Shown: piece by piece, positions 19,507 through 30,221 of the stretch
How positions within the stretch are numbered: the first letter of the stretch is position 1
How the letters are laid out: every line of letters starts with the position of its first letter
Assembly: GCA_029449235.1 (NCBI GenBank)
Contig: JANATG010000014.1
Coordinates: 1 to 64,000, forward strand
Source of the DNA: Linnemannia schmuckeri
Taxonomy: Eukaryota > Mortierellomycota > Mortierellomycetes > Mortierellales > Mortierellaceae
DNA: 64,000 nt
Direction: 5' to 3'
The notes under the pieces: model-generated
Database searches by the model: none
What the model was told of the DNA's origin: nothing
Seen by the model: only the letters and a program-made list of their open reading frames with translations
Program-made: the position numbers and the translations under genes

Positions 19507-21951
19507 ATGACACATCTCCAGCCGCAGGGGATGATGGCCCTTAGCCAGCACCATCACCTTCCTCACTCCACCACTCGTAAAGTACATCCATCTCCAACCA
19601 CGACTACCACAACAGCAACCGACGACACGTCTTCCGTCTCTTGCTTATATCCCTCCCCTACTACGACTACTGCCACTGCTCAACAACGCTCCACCCTACA
19701 AAGAGACCCTGCCGCCAATAAGACTCCGATCCAACTCAACCTTCCTACTCTAGCAACAGCAACAGCAACAGCAGCTCCTCCACGCCAACGACAAGAGTCC
19801 GACCCGTCACTCTCTGCTCTCTCCAATACCGACTACCATCTCCCCGCAGAAACTACAGCCGACGAACAAGCAAAGCCGGAATCAAACTCTCTATCTGACA
19901 CAACCCGTTCCTCAAGACATAGTCAACAGCTGCAGTCCTCTCCTTCATCTTCCGCCCTGATGATCCCAGAACTCGTACAAGAGGTATGCTCCTATCTTGA
20001 TCGCCAAACCCTCGTCCGCGCTAGTCGTATCTCGAAACAGTTCCTCGCCTGCTGTGGTCCCCTCCTCTGGGCAGATGTTCCCGAACACGCATGGTCAAAC
20101 GATTACTTTTGTTCGCACTGGCAGTTCTACGCTTCACAGATTCGGACCGTTTGTTGTGCGGCTGTTGGTGTCGATTTGCCAACTTTGAGTTTGTATTGTC
20201 ATAATCTCGTCTCTCTTGACGTGTCAAAGATCTTGGGAGGAGAGCGTATCCGTGTCAACAATCACGATAAACAACAAACGGATCAACAGAAGCGTCTCTA
20301 CGTCCAGGAACAGGCCCGGGTCGGTTGTCCGTCTCTCTCTCGTAATCGATTGTCATCCTGCAACGCCCTCATCAACAAACAAACCAGCAGCCGAGATCCT
20401 CCCTTCCACAACTTAAGCAGCAACGCTAACAACAACAGCAACAGCACAGTGAGCCAGCCCGAGTTCGATCGGGCCGCACATAGTGCATTCCTTCTGCTGG
20501 CAGAGGGTCTAGTCAAGGTTCTGCAGGCCAACAAGAACCTGGAACGTCTTCAGTTCAAGCCCCACGGTCGGGTGCCCGCTTCTCTCCTCAAGGCTATGGC
20601 GCAGCTGGACCGACTCCGCCTCCTCTCACTCAACGGCTGGGAAGACTTCCAAGAGTACTCGCTTCAGCTGATCCTCGAATCCTGCCCGCGCCTCTCGCAC
20701 CTCTCCCTAGGAGAGAACGACTTTACACGGTTCACGCTCGAATCTTTCTGTAGCGATTACTCGACCGCGGTGGCTCCAGGAGGATTTGGAGCAAGCACGA
20801 TGGAGGAGGTTGTTGTCAAGCTGGAACGGTATGATGACCCGATCAAGGGTGGAAATAGATCATCGGTACGCTATGTGGATCAGGGTCTGTTGGATATTCA
20901 CAGCAAACGACCCGTCCTCTTCCGTCCCTTGTCTCCTTCATCTTTGTCAGCACCTGGTCCTGCTCTGGAAGATCTCCGTCCTCACATCGATCGCCCTATG
21001 CTGTCCTACCAAAACAAGAGCCACCAGACCTCCAATACGACACCCCTCTGTAGAGGTCTCCAAAGCCTCTCGCTCCATCAATCGGGATTTCGCCAGGACT
21101 TTCTTGAAAAGCTGACGCGACAATGCCCTGGACTTGAGCATCTCTCATTACTCGACGGATGGGGATTCTACCCTTCCTCCCGGTTCACAACTATCCTGTC
21201 CGAGTCCTGTCCGAAATTGCGACGGCTCGAGTTTCGTCAACAGGCACTGGATCTCCAGGACGAGTTCTTTGTCTCGTTGTGTGCACAGTTTCCGGATCTG
21301 CAGTGGATCCATGCGGGCAAGACAGGGTTCAGCCAGGGCGGGTTGGAGGCTGTCAGGCTGTCATGTCATTCGATCGTTAGTCTGAACTTGGATGGCGCTC
21401 GTGGAATCCAAAGTCCGTCGTTGGATCTGTTGTTGAGGACTTGTGGGTCTCTTAGGAGTCTGAGAGCTGAGGGCGTAGTTCTAAATGGCCGGGATCTGGT
21501 CAAGGATTCGAGGTGGGCGTCTCGAGGATTGGAGACTCTGGTCATCGAGATTGAGATCTGGTCTGCACCAGCAGGAGGAGAATCTGAAAGTGTTGAAGTG
21601 GTGCGGGAGCGCGTTTATGATTACCTGTCTGACCTCACCCGACTTCAAGTTCTCGGTTTGGGAGGTGGCCACCGTGTCGGCGGATCGGCTCCGGGAGTGG
21701 ATTTGACATTAGGGAGCGGACTTGCAAAACTGGTCAGTTTACATTGTTTGGAAGAGTTGCATATCCGATCACTGTTTCGCGCGATCCAAGTGGACGACGT
21801 GGCATGGATGGTAGAGAACTGGCCGAGACTCTGGAGGCTAGAGGTTGGGAAGGGTCCCGCATTTGCCAAAAGCAGGGGTGGAGATAATACTAATAAAGCC
21901 GTCGAATGGCTGGCCCAGACGCGGCCAGGGATAGACATTCGTATTTCCTAG
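19507..21951 (+). CDS. F-box/LRR protein, 814 aa, Mortierella-type
   Basis: One uninterrupted frame from the ATG at 19507. Residues 1-150 are low-complexity (Thr/Ser/Gln/Pro, with TTTTTATDD-like runs). An F-box lies at about 150-190 (MIPELVQEVCSYLDRQTLVRA, with the trailing SKQFLACCGPLLW). About 15 irregular LRR-like segments follow, for example LERLQFKPHGRVPASLLKAM, LRLLSLNGWEDFQEYSLQLI, LEHLSLLDGWGFYPSSRF and LRRLEFRQQALDLQDEFFV. The C-terminal module (LTRLQVLGLGGGH, ...LEELHIRSLFRAIQ, VAWMVENWPRLWRLE) recurs in the gene at 22000-23571. Expected to be an SCF substrate receptor; target unknown. No intron needed. Confidence 0.85.
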   Translation: MTHLQPQGMMALSQHHHLPHSTTRKVHPSPTTTTTTATDDTSSVSCLYPSPTTTTATAQQRSTLQRDPAANKTPIQLNLPTLATATATAAPPRQRQESDPSLSALSNTDYHLPAETTADEQAKPESNSLSDTTRSSRHSQQLQSSPSSSALMIPELVQEVCSYLDRQTLVRASRISKQFLACCGPLLWADVPEHAWSNDYFCSHWQFYASQIRTVCCAAVGVDLPTLSLYCHNLVSLDVSKILGGERIRVNNHDKQQTDQQKRLYVQEQARVGCPSLSRNRLSSCNALINKQTSSRDPPFHNLSSNANNNSNSTVSQPEFDRAAHSAFLLLAEGLVKVLQANKNLERLQFKPHGRVPASLLKAMAQLDRLRLLSLNGWEDFQEYSLQLILESCPRLSHLSLGENDFTRFTLESFCSDYSTAVAPGGFGASTMEEVVVKLERYDDPIKGGNRSSVRYVDQGLLDIHSKRPVLFRPLSPSSLSAPGPALEDLRPHIDRPMLSYQNKSHQTSNTTPLCRGLQSLSLHQSGFRQDFLEKLTRQCPGLEHLSLLDGWGFYPSSRFTTILSESCPKLRRLEFRQQALDLQDEFFVSLCAQFPDLQWIHAGKTGFSQGGLEAVRLSCHSIVSLNLDGARGIQSPSLDLLLRTCGSLRSLRAEGVVLNGRDLVKDSRWASRGLETLVIEIEIWSAPAGGESESVEVVRERVYDYLSDLTRLQVLGLGGGHRVGGSAPGVDLTLGSGLAKLVSLHCLEELHIRSLFRAIQVDDVAWMVENWPRLWRLEVGKGPAFAKSRGGDNTNKAVEWLAQTRPGIDIRIS

Positions 21952-21999
21952 ATAAAGTCCATCTAATTTATTGTAAATTATAGCAAGAACGATAGACGT

Positions 22000-23571
22000 C
22001 TACCAAATGCGGATATGTTGATGGATACGGTGCACTGCCTGAATCAGCTCAATGTCAGCATTCGTGCCCAGCAAAATTCCCATCGACTTTAACCGCGGCC
22101 AATGGGTCAGCATCCAGACGACCTCAGAACCTCGGACGGCATGGTTCAACCCCTTGATATCCAGTCTCTCTAGCCGATTCAATGTCGACAGCGTCGATAG
22201 TCCCGTCAAAAGTGACATCTCCAGAATATTGACACCGCGGTCCTTGGATCCTGCCCCCAGATGCAGTGACTTTAGTTTGTCTAGCCGACAGAGTTGTTGA
22301 TAAATCCTTTCCCGGATCTGAGCCGGCTCACCGGCAGCGTAGTGGGCTCGTTTCGGTAACAAGATTTCGAGGTAGAGAAAGACCAGCTGGCGACAAACCC
22401 AAACATCCTGAGCCTCCATGTCTCTCGGATTGAAATCAACCCCCCGTGCATCCAGATACTCCAGCCCAGGACATTGTGTCAATACTGCCAAGATCGAACG
22501 ACTCTCAAGGGATGTACAGAACCCAATGTCTAGTACCTCTAACGACACAGCACTGTTCTGTAACAAGACCTGGATATCCGTATCCGTGAGACTAGAGCTT
22601 GTTGCTCGGAGTTCCTTGAGGCCCGGCAGGACTGTAAACAGGGTCGTGAAGAAATCGTCTGTGGTCGATTGGTTCGTAAAGTTGACGCGCTGCAAGAATG
22701 GAGTTGCCTTTGCCAGGGTGGTGATGAACTCGCTTGTGAGACGGATCCCGTAACATCCCTGCATAGAAAGACTCTCCAGCTCTGGACACCTTGATGCAAG
22801 ATTGAGCACTACTCCCTCATGCAAAATTGCCGACCCGTCCAGAATGAGCGTCCGGATCTTGAACAGCGACCTCGTCCCTAAGAGCGATTGCCGTTCTGAC
22901 ACTGGTCCCGGTCCTGTTCCCCTATCTGACAAGGGAGAATCCAAGCGGAGGTTGTCGAGTTGAAACGGATACAGCGAGTTGCAGCCCAAGGAGAGTATCT
23001 CGATATGCGGGCAGGCGTTAAGAAGCGCCGCAATAGCTTCCTGATGAACACCCTCCCAATGCTGCAAATAGAGCTCTTTCAGCCCCCTCATCTTCTCAAC
23101 CTTGTCTGCAACTACCTGGAAGAGCGTCCTATCCAACCTTAGCCTTAAACTCAACAGACCTCCTGCATTGTTCTCTAGTACCTCTTCTAGGACCTGAGCA
23201 TTCAAGAATCGAAGCTGTTCAATATCCAGATGCGTAAGAGATCGGCATTCCTGGGTGGCAAGGACTTGGATCTGTGATTTGGCGGTACAGATGACCTTGC
23301 GGAGGAGGCGGGCGTTTCTGCAAAGGCCTTGGTAGATCCCTTCGAAGACCCAGTCGTCTGCCCCGAAGGAGGCCCAGATTTGGGATTGGCAGTAGAGCGG
23401 GAGGGACAAGGCGTTGGTGCTGCAGACAAGAGCGCCTTCAAGGAGGGATGCGTGAGGGAGAAAACTATAGATGTGCTGCCAAAGCTCGAGCGGGAGGTTC
23501 AAATAGGACGGCGTCGCTGCTGGGGCGGATGCATTGCTGTGTCCTGTTGATTCAGCAACTGCGGAATCCAT
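22000..23571 (-). CDS. F-box/LRR protein, 523 aa, paralogue of its convergent neighbour
   Basis: Intact frame; I start at the ATG at 23571 (MDSAVAESTG) because upstream in-frame starts are only TTG. The F-box is at about residues 20-60 (LNLPLELWQHIYSFLPHASL). LRRs run to the end, for example LKELYLQHWEGVHQEAIAAL, IEILSLGCNSLYPFQLDNL, LESLSMQGCYGIRL, LEVLDIGFCTSLESRSI. The C-terminal module (LDKLKSLHLGAGS, LERLDIKGLNHAVRGSEV, VWMLTHWPRLKSM) matches that of the 19507-21951 protein, so the two are inverted, diverged paralogues. The stop codons are only 48 bp apart, so the transcripts probably overlap at their 3' ends. Confidence 0.85.
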   Translation of the reverse strand: MDSAVAESTGHSNASAPAATPSYLNLPLELWQHIYSFLPHASLLEGALVCSTNALSLPLYCQSQIWASFGADDWVFEGIYQGLCRNARLLRKVICTAKSQIQVLATQECRSLTHLDIEQLRFLNAQVLEEVLENNAGGLLSLRLRLDRTLFQVVADKVEKMRGLKELYLQHWEGVHQEAIAALLNACPHIEILSLGCNSLYPFQLDNLRLDSPLSDRGTGPGPVSERQSLLGTRSLFKIRTLILDGSAILHEGVVLNLASRCPELESLSMQGCYGIRLTSEFITTLAKATPFLQRVNFTNQSTTDDFFTTLFTVLPGLKELRATSSSLTDTDIQVLLQNSAVSLEVLDIGFCTSLESRSILAVLTQCPGLEYLDARGVDFNPRDMEAQDVWVCRQLVFLYLEILLPKRAHYAAGEPAQIRERIYQQLCRLDKLKSLHLGAGSKDRGVNILEMSLLTGLSTLSTLNRLERLDIKGLNHAVRGSEVVWMLTHWPRLKSMGILLGTNADIELIQAVHRIHQHIRIW

Positions 23572-23970
23572 TTGCTGATTGTTGTTGTGAGTGACTTCTT
23601 GCAGTCGCTGATCTCCTGATCCTGATTGCAATGAGGATCTGGGTTGATTAGAAGAAAGGATAGAAAGTGGCGACGAAGGCACTTTCAAAAGAATGGAAAA
23701 TAAAATGAGGACAGGTTTGTCAGCAAAATTCTTAAGGCAAAATGTTACTCCGCTTCTTCAAGGGCCAGTCTTAATTTCTGAAGCTGACGAGACCTGAATC
23801 TTTTGGCTTTTACGTGGAAATAATACAAGCAGCAGGAGTGCGAGAGACACGGTAAGGTGACCGCATTCGACACAAATTCTTTTGGAGAGGACATGGGGCA
23901 TCTGCGACATTTAGGGTTGGTGGCGGATCAGTCATCACACGCGTTGTTTTGATCACCTTGATGCTATTTA

Positions 23971-25762
23971 TTATTGGGCACAACAATCAATACAAAGATC
24001 GAGATGAGACAGCTGCAGTGCGCCCACGTCGAACACTTTGCTCGATGATACAAGGTCTATGTACCGAAGTGACGGAAACGCCTTGATGATCTCCACAACG
24101 ATAGGCACCCGTCCGTCCTCTATTCGTGACCGAAGGCTCTCGACTAACGGAAAGCAGAGACCACCGACAGCAACAGCAGTGGCAGCAGGCTCTGAGTCTA
24201 TTAGAAAGTTCATCAGCTCCCAGAAGTGTCACAGCGGGACAAAAAGTGACCCGAGCTGCTTCAACTTCTGGACCCGTCGAAAGAGCGACACTGTAGCCTC
24301 TGGAGCAGGAGAGTTCAGGGAACGCAAGTCAAGGGTCGTCAGAGAATCCTGTGAGCAGCCAAGGTGTAGTCAAGCCATAAGGGTCTTCCTCCTCTCCTTG
24401 CAGACTCGTGTCGTGATTCATACTCTCGAGAGTGAGTTCACTAATGAAGGCAGACTCAAGTGCTAGCAGCCTCGACAGCACCTTGATCGGCCTCTTGAAG
24501 GACCCCTTCAAGACAAGACATTTCAAAGGGTGAGTCCTTATGTGCTTGATCTCGAATTGCCGTGCGGCCGTCTGGAGACCATAGAACACGGGATCCATGA
24601 CAAAGTATAAAGACTCCAAAGAGAGCGATTCGAGTCAAGGGAGGCAGAGTATCAATTCAAGAAAGTCTTGAGGATTCCAGTACTTCTGACGGTACCGAAT
24701 TCGAACGTCTCGAAGCAGGGCGCGGTGCATGGCGACTATCAACAAGAGTGCACGATTAAACCGGGGACAGTTCTCGAGAGTCATCTCTTCGAGCAAGGAA
24801 CAGCGGTGAGTCATGTTGAGAAATGTCGACTCGTTAAAGGACAACATGCTGACACTCAGATGGCGGAGAAATATAATTCCTTCGGAGAGTTCTCCCGAGG
24901 GACGGCGGGTATTATGTGAAAGATCGGTCAGCGGGCTTGATGGTGATAGAGTCGAGCGTCTGGCCATGGCTTCTCCTGGGTTCATGGGTAGTTGGTTGTC
25001 TGGCGATACGGTGGCTCGTTTCAACCACCGAATCACCGAGGTCCTGTTGAGGCTCTGAGATAGGTCCTGCACCAACTTAACTCAATCATCCATCATAAAA
25101 CGCTCTAAAGAGGGCAACGTTTGAGGGAGCCGAGGTATATACTGTCCCATTGATGCAGTACTCCGTCATCCTTGGAGGGATACGCGCTCAGTGCTAGATC
25201 CGTCAACCGAGAAAGCTGAGATTCCAAAGAACGAGTGAAAGAACTCAAAGTCAATGTGGATATGGACCTTACTCAGTGGTGTCGTCGCTAAGTTGATAAA
25301 TAATTGCTCAAGAGGGGTGTAGGTGGTCTTGGCTGTAGAGTTGTCGTCGAGGCATAGATAGAAGGATCCGAGATTAGGACACCGTTGCGAAATCAACCTG
25401 ACGTGGGCCTTGTCGACATAGCTGCATCAAAGATCTCGGACGAACCGGCCATTCTGTTGAAGTATGACGGTGTTTGCTTTCAACCCCTCTTTCAGAAAGA
25501 CCTCCTGCCAGACACTCCCAAGGTGTATGATACTATGTCAGATCGCAATTCGCAATTCAGTGCAGAGTCATTGAGTTAGAGGAATATTCCAGTTTGAGCA
25601 AATGAGAAACGGTAATGCTTCATATACCTTTTCCAGTAGCGGCAGACAAGCAGACACTGCTTCAAGGCCTACAGTGGGGCATGGCAAAGGGGCTGTTCCT
25701 GTAACTCTGGTATGACCGGCACTCGACTTGTGGGTAACCGCGCATTCTTGAGTTGCATTAGG
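23971..25762 (-). pseudogene. broken F-box/LRR gene, copy 1 of the clustered family
   Basis: The upstream end (about 25762-25628) encodes an F-box-like segment ending LKQCLLVCRYWKR, spliced at AG|GTATATG, the same position and phase as in the intact relative at 44739-46723. It contains an in-frame TAG just before that segment. Downstream pieces are recognisable but frame-shifted: QRCPNLGSFYLCLDDNS...LEQLFINLATTPLSKVHIHIDFE (25166-25396); LRHLSVSMLSFNESTF (24635-25075); HPLKCLVLKGSFKRPIKVL (24329-24619); and a C-terminal LRR ending at 23971. Several frame changes rule out a simple intron model, so I call a pseudogene; unusual splicing cannot be fully excluded. Confidence 0.62.
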
Positions 25763-26206
25763 AGTTGAATCAGGGATGTCAGATGATGCCAGTGTTGAGT
25801 TGCAGGTGAATGGAGGAGAATGGTGAATGAGAGGGTCGAAATACTTTGTGTCGAAAGAAAAGAAGAGTGAAGGTAAGAAGGAGGCCTCCTTTGTTGCTTT
25901 TTTATGCACAGTTGGGCTAGAGTGCTATTAGGGCGAACAGCTGGATTAACTCTTTCCAATGGTGTGCTTGCATGGTTGTTTTGCGCTTACACCCGTGCAA
26001 TGCCCAAATTGATTCAGAGATTGTAGTAGTATTGTCCTCAACAGAGCAACAAAGGCGAAGAAATTATTCAAGAAAGGTTTAATTTTTGTCATCAATTGGA
26101 CCCTTACAATTGCGCCAATGACACAAATGTACCCGAAGGATGCTCTCTCATGCCAACATACCCAAGAGCCCTGCTTCGCCAATGCTGGGTTGGAACCCAA
26201 TGCACT

Positions 26207-27800
26207 TCAGAATGGCACAGCTGCAAGAAGAGTACCGAATTCATGATGCATGTAAACGTCTTTGTCACTGAAGGAGCAGCCAATTGCCATGATGTGTACA
26301 GTCGGAAGAATGATGCTCAAAGTTGGAGCTGTCCCTTGGTTGATGTTGTACTTGATCTCCTTGGTCAAATCCACATAAAGATCACGGAGGTGGAGTGATG
26401 CAAGGCCAAAAATCGAAGGCAGCTGGACCGCTCTAATTGGCCAAAGAATTGGTGGAGGGACAATTCGTCGGGGAAAGACACTCTTGCGATGTCGAGATGA
26501 GTAAGGGTGCTCAAACTCGACCAAGGGGTAACAAAGTCAAAAGTGGGAGTACTGGCAGTCAGGCTTGTTGAGTTGGGTCTGAATGGAGTGGACGTCTTGC
26601 CCACTGTCAGCGATTCGATGGACGAAGAGTCCAATGACAATACTTCCAAGAGGACCTTGACAGGATGTTCAATTGCCCCTGTGAATAGAAGGCGCCTTAA
26701 AGGGTGTGTCCTACCGTTCTGCCGTTTTTCGACTTCAAGGAGACGAACACCTAGGGCAGCGAGATCTGGGTCCTTGTCAAAGTAAAAGTTGATCAGCTCC
26801 AGTGACTCAAGCCGAAGAGAATCCGTGAAAACAGTCGCTAGGTCAGGCAGAGTGTTGATCGTTACTGTGTTGTTCTTCAGTCGATTCAATCGGATCCGCG
26901 GGCAGCTTTCGCGAGACTTTCCCAGCAGCCGAGTGTGAACGAGCATGAGGCCCTGGCCACATTGACCTCTTCCAGTTGGGAACAAAGACCAAGCAGTCGT
27001 TTGAAGGCATGGACATTGTGAGAGTCTGAGTGTACGTTGAGTCGACGGAGAGTGAGACCGTTGTTAAAAGACGGCAATGGTGGCGGAAGGACAGTGTCTG
27101 GCACGATAGGAGTGCCTGGTAGATCGCCACCCGGCTGGGAGGAGGAGGAGGTAAAGGGAAATCGCCTGGTCAACGCCACAAAGTTACTGGCTAGTATCCG
27201 ATCGCCCTTGGGCCTAAAGACTTTCTTTATCCAACGCAGGAGACACTCCTTGGTGTCACTCTGGGTTGGGGACGTTTTAGACTCGACAAAACAACCGCTG
27301 CTGACAAAAGCTTGAAGGCTGGTGCAAACCCGGAGGACACCTAGTTATCCTCGGGGAAGGAGTTGAGGTCGAGGTGCTATGAGAGTGATCGCACAGACCG
27401 GCATTGTTGGGTTATCGCCTTGGCGGCGTCCTTGTCCAGAAAATCGCAGGTGAGGTGTTGAATGCAGCCACCATAGCGCCGCAATACGGGCGTCTTGCGA
27501 TGGTGTTCCTGGCGTCGGAAGTGCGTCCATATGTGCGGTCCCCACAGACTGTTCGAGAAGGATATTGGGGTAAAAAGAGGTCAATCGGCGTGGAAGCAAA
27601 CATAAAATACGGAGGGATTGAGGGGATGGGCTCAGTTGGGAGTAAGGAGTGTAGACATACCTATGCCATTGACGACAGACAAGGGTAGATGTCTTTATGT
27701 CCTTAGGCGTGAGGTATGCGCGTACAAGATTCTGAAGTTCCTCGGAGGCGATCACTCCGCTGCTTGGGCTGAGTTGCTGTTTTGTCTGTGCTTGAGTCAT
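26207..27800 (-). pseudogene. broken F-box/LRR gene, copy 2
   Basis: Exon 1 (27800-27661) looks intact: MTQAQTKQQLSPSSGVIASEE...LTPKDIKTSTLVCRQWHR, ending AG|GTATGTC, phase 2. Following LRR blocks are in different frames: LLRWIKKVFRPKG and LTLRRLNVHSDSHNVHAFKRLL (26886-27179), then LRLESLELINFYFDKDPDLA, HPLRRLLFTGAIEHPVKVLL and LTHLDIARVSFPDELSL (26365-26985), then a shift near 26400 into LASLHLRDLYVDLTKEIKY (26207-26524). The HPL+.L...G....P.K.L signature is shared with copies 1 and 4 of this family. Overall a full-length but disrupted copy. Confidence 0.6.
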
Positions 27801-27912
27801 TTTACTAATGTTTCTTTGTGATGATGTCCTTTTTGTGGAAATGAGGGCAGAATAGTGGGGAATGAGAAGAGAAGAAAAAGATGTAAGAAAGAGTGGCACT
27901 GTCAAGATAAAA

Positions 27913-29880
27913 TTAAGGCCAACGGCGGCGTAATTGTTTATTTGACCATTGCACAAGCACCCCCATCGATGCGAGACGCATTCTGGACAGTGAGCCCGGA
28001 TGTTTTAAGGGAATGTTCTTTACGCACCTCACTCCTGTGGATGTGTGTTCATTACTATGAAGCGGCAAGAAGAAAGGCGGAAAGAGGTGACGATCGACTG
28101 CAAACACGACGGTAGGGTACTCGGACTGCAGCCTAGACACTATTATCTCCAGAAAAAATCCAATACTCTCAAAGTACTCCAGCAACCGCGCAAGGCGGAG
28201 CACTGCCAGGGTGTCATTGAAGTTCAGGTACTGTTGTACCACCCTCTGCTCCGTCTTCCAGATGTGGATCCTTTTCACCGTAGTAAGGCTTAGGTATGAC
28301 CGTGGGATAGTGCGGGCAATAGTAATGAGAAAGGATTCTGTTTGGTCGCCCAAGCGAGATAGCTTCTGCTATTGGATCCATCGACGTATTTCACCAGTGC
28401 CCTGACTTGAAAGAGTGAAAGGCGTAGAGTCGTCATGCTGCGAAGGTCTTGTAAACGATCAAAGAATCAAACCATGGTCTTGTCGTCTGGGAAGGCCATC
28501 ATTGAAACGTCCAAATGGGTCAAAGAGCCTGCACAGGCAGGCCAAGGCTGCGACAAGAGTGCCTTGATAAATGTTTCTCTGCTGCACACGCCGGACGTAA
28601 ACGACAAGTTGTGTCCAATGGTCAGGGTCTCGATCGCCCAGCAGTCGTATGCCAGCATGGTCATGAGCTGCTTGAACGGCTTGGGGTGTTGCCTATGATC
28701 CTAAGGTCCCTGAGTGGGCGCACTGTTCCATGTCTCGCCTTGTGTTGTCCCAAGCTCCGCTTGAGTACCCATAGATTCACGAAGAGATCGCCGGTGGTGG
28801 ATATGAAGAGCGACTTTAAGCGCGGAAACAAGATGATCAACTCGAGAAGCGCATTAATGCTGGTCTTCAAATACGGTTTGTCGAACTTGATGGAACAAAG
28901 ATGGAGGCAGAGCCTGGAGATATGTCGCCACTGCTCCAGGGTCGATGGTTCCTGCTGATTGACAAGAACGAGCTGTTGCATCTGAGGGCAACGAGAGATG
29001 ATGTCCTTGAAAGCGTGCGGATCTGCTGCACGCTCTGAGAGACAGAGTGGGCATGGCTCGTTCTGAAGATGGTAGTGCTGACGAGGCGAATGTCATTCCT
29101 CTGGAGTAAGCTTCTTTGGCCGTTGATGGAGCTTTGTCGATTAGAAGTCTGTGTTGTTGCTTCAACCACTTCCAAATAGTCTCTGCCAATAAATCCTGTA
29201 TGCTATCATCCATATGATAGCTGAGGCTGAGACGAAGAGTGTGCAGGGTAGAGCGGTAGTCCATAATTTCCATGCATATGTCCGAAGTAAAGCGACCCAT
29301 ACATCTTTTGGTCCTGTGATCCTCATGTCCAGTTCTTTAAGCAGAGGCAACTGGCAGAGGCTCCAGAGAAGAGCAGTTCTGCAGCGCGAGAAGGCCATAT
29401 CGATGGTAACAGAGGACGGCTGGTCTTTCAGGCAGAAAAAGAATCGCTCAAGGGTTCCATAGCTGACGGAATGGAATAGATCGAGGACAACAAGGTGGAG
29501 GGTTTTGACGTAAGGGCAGGATTGGCCAATATTGTCGAGATAGTTGTTGTCTGTAGTTCTGAAACAAAGGTGGTGGACATGTTGACCGTGGCGTAGAGGG
29601 AACAAGGCGGTTTTGCACCTTCCTCGATCCAATGTGATATCCCTCCATAGGCTGTGCGCAAACAGACTATGTTGGGCTTGCAAAAAGAAAAGTTAGAGTT
29701 GCATTTATGCATGACTATGAGATGCAAGTACGCAACAAATAAGGACACGTGGATGGTACCTGTTCCAGAGACGGCAGACGAGACCGCACGAGCGGTTGTC
29801 GTCAAGGGTAAGATGGCGGGCGATCAAGTCCAGGAGTTCACGGACCGCCAAGACTCTGTTGCATGGCGAAGAAATGTTGC
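27913..29880 (-). pseudogene. broken F-box/LRR gene, copy 3
   Basis: The F-box piece (about 29850-29765; LAVRELLDLIARHLTLDDNR followed by SCGLVCRLWNR) ends AG|GTACC, the family's phase-2 intron, but the ATG upstream (MQHFFAMQQS) is in a different frame, so exon 1 carries a frameshift. Exon 2 (29162-29683) has SLWRDITLDRGRCKTALFPL, VKTLHLVVLDLF, LERFFFCLKDQP and LLWSLCQLPLLKELDMRI, then shifts near 29290 into MEIMDYRSTLHTLRLSLSYH. Later pieces include SLTHLDVSMMAFPDDKTMV (28467-28664) and a C-terminal frame to 27913. It is a co-linear but multiply shifted relative of the 44739-46723 gene. Confidence 0.6.
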
Positions 29881-30221
29881 ATTTTTAAAAAGCCATCGCA
29901 ACAATCGATGGACGAAAAGTGGCAAGAGTGGAGGAGGTCCTAAAGGAAAAAATTAAGGTGGGATTGCAGGTGAATACTGAGGAAAGTAAGAAAAAGAATA
30001 AGAAAAAAGGAAACGATTAAAAAGCCTGCTGTCGCTGTGTGCGTCAATCTCGATGCAATGTTGGCTCCTGGAGAAATCGACAAAGTGTCGACTCTCTCTT
30101 CGGAGAGGAACGGCGAAGGGGGCAAACCTTTTGTAAATCATGACCCAAGGAACAGCAATAATGGGAGAAGCAACCCAAGAAAGAAAGGCTTTGTTTTTTA
30201 TTAGACACGCATAGGAAAAAG

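Noticed and set aside
23690..23970. Possible additional gene between the second F-box gene and copy 1
   Set aside because: Only promoter-like sequence and short frames; no supportable coding stretch.
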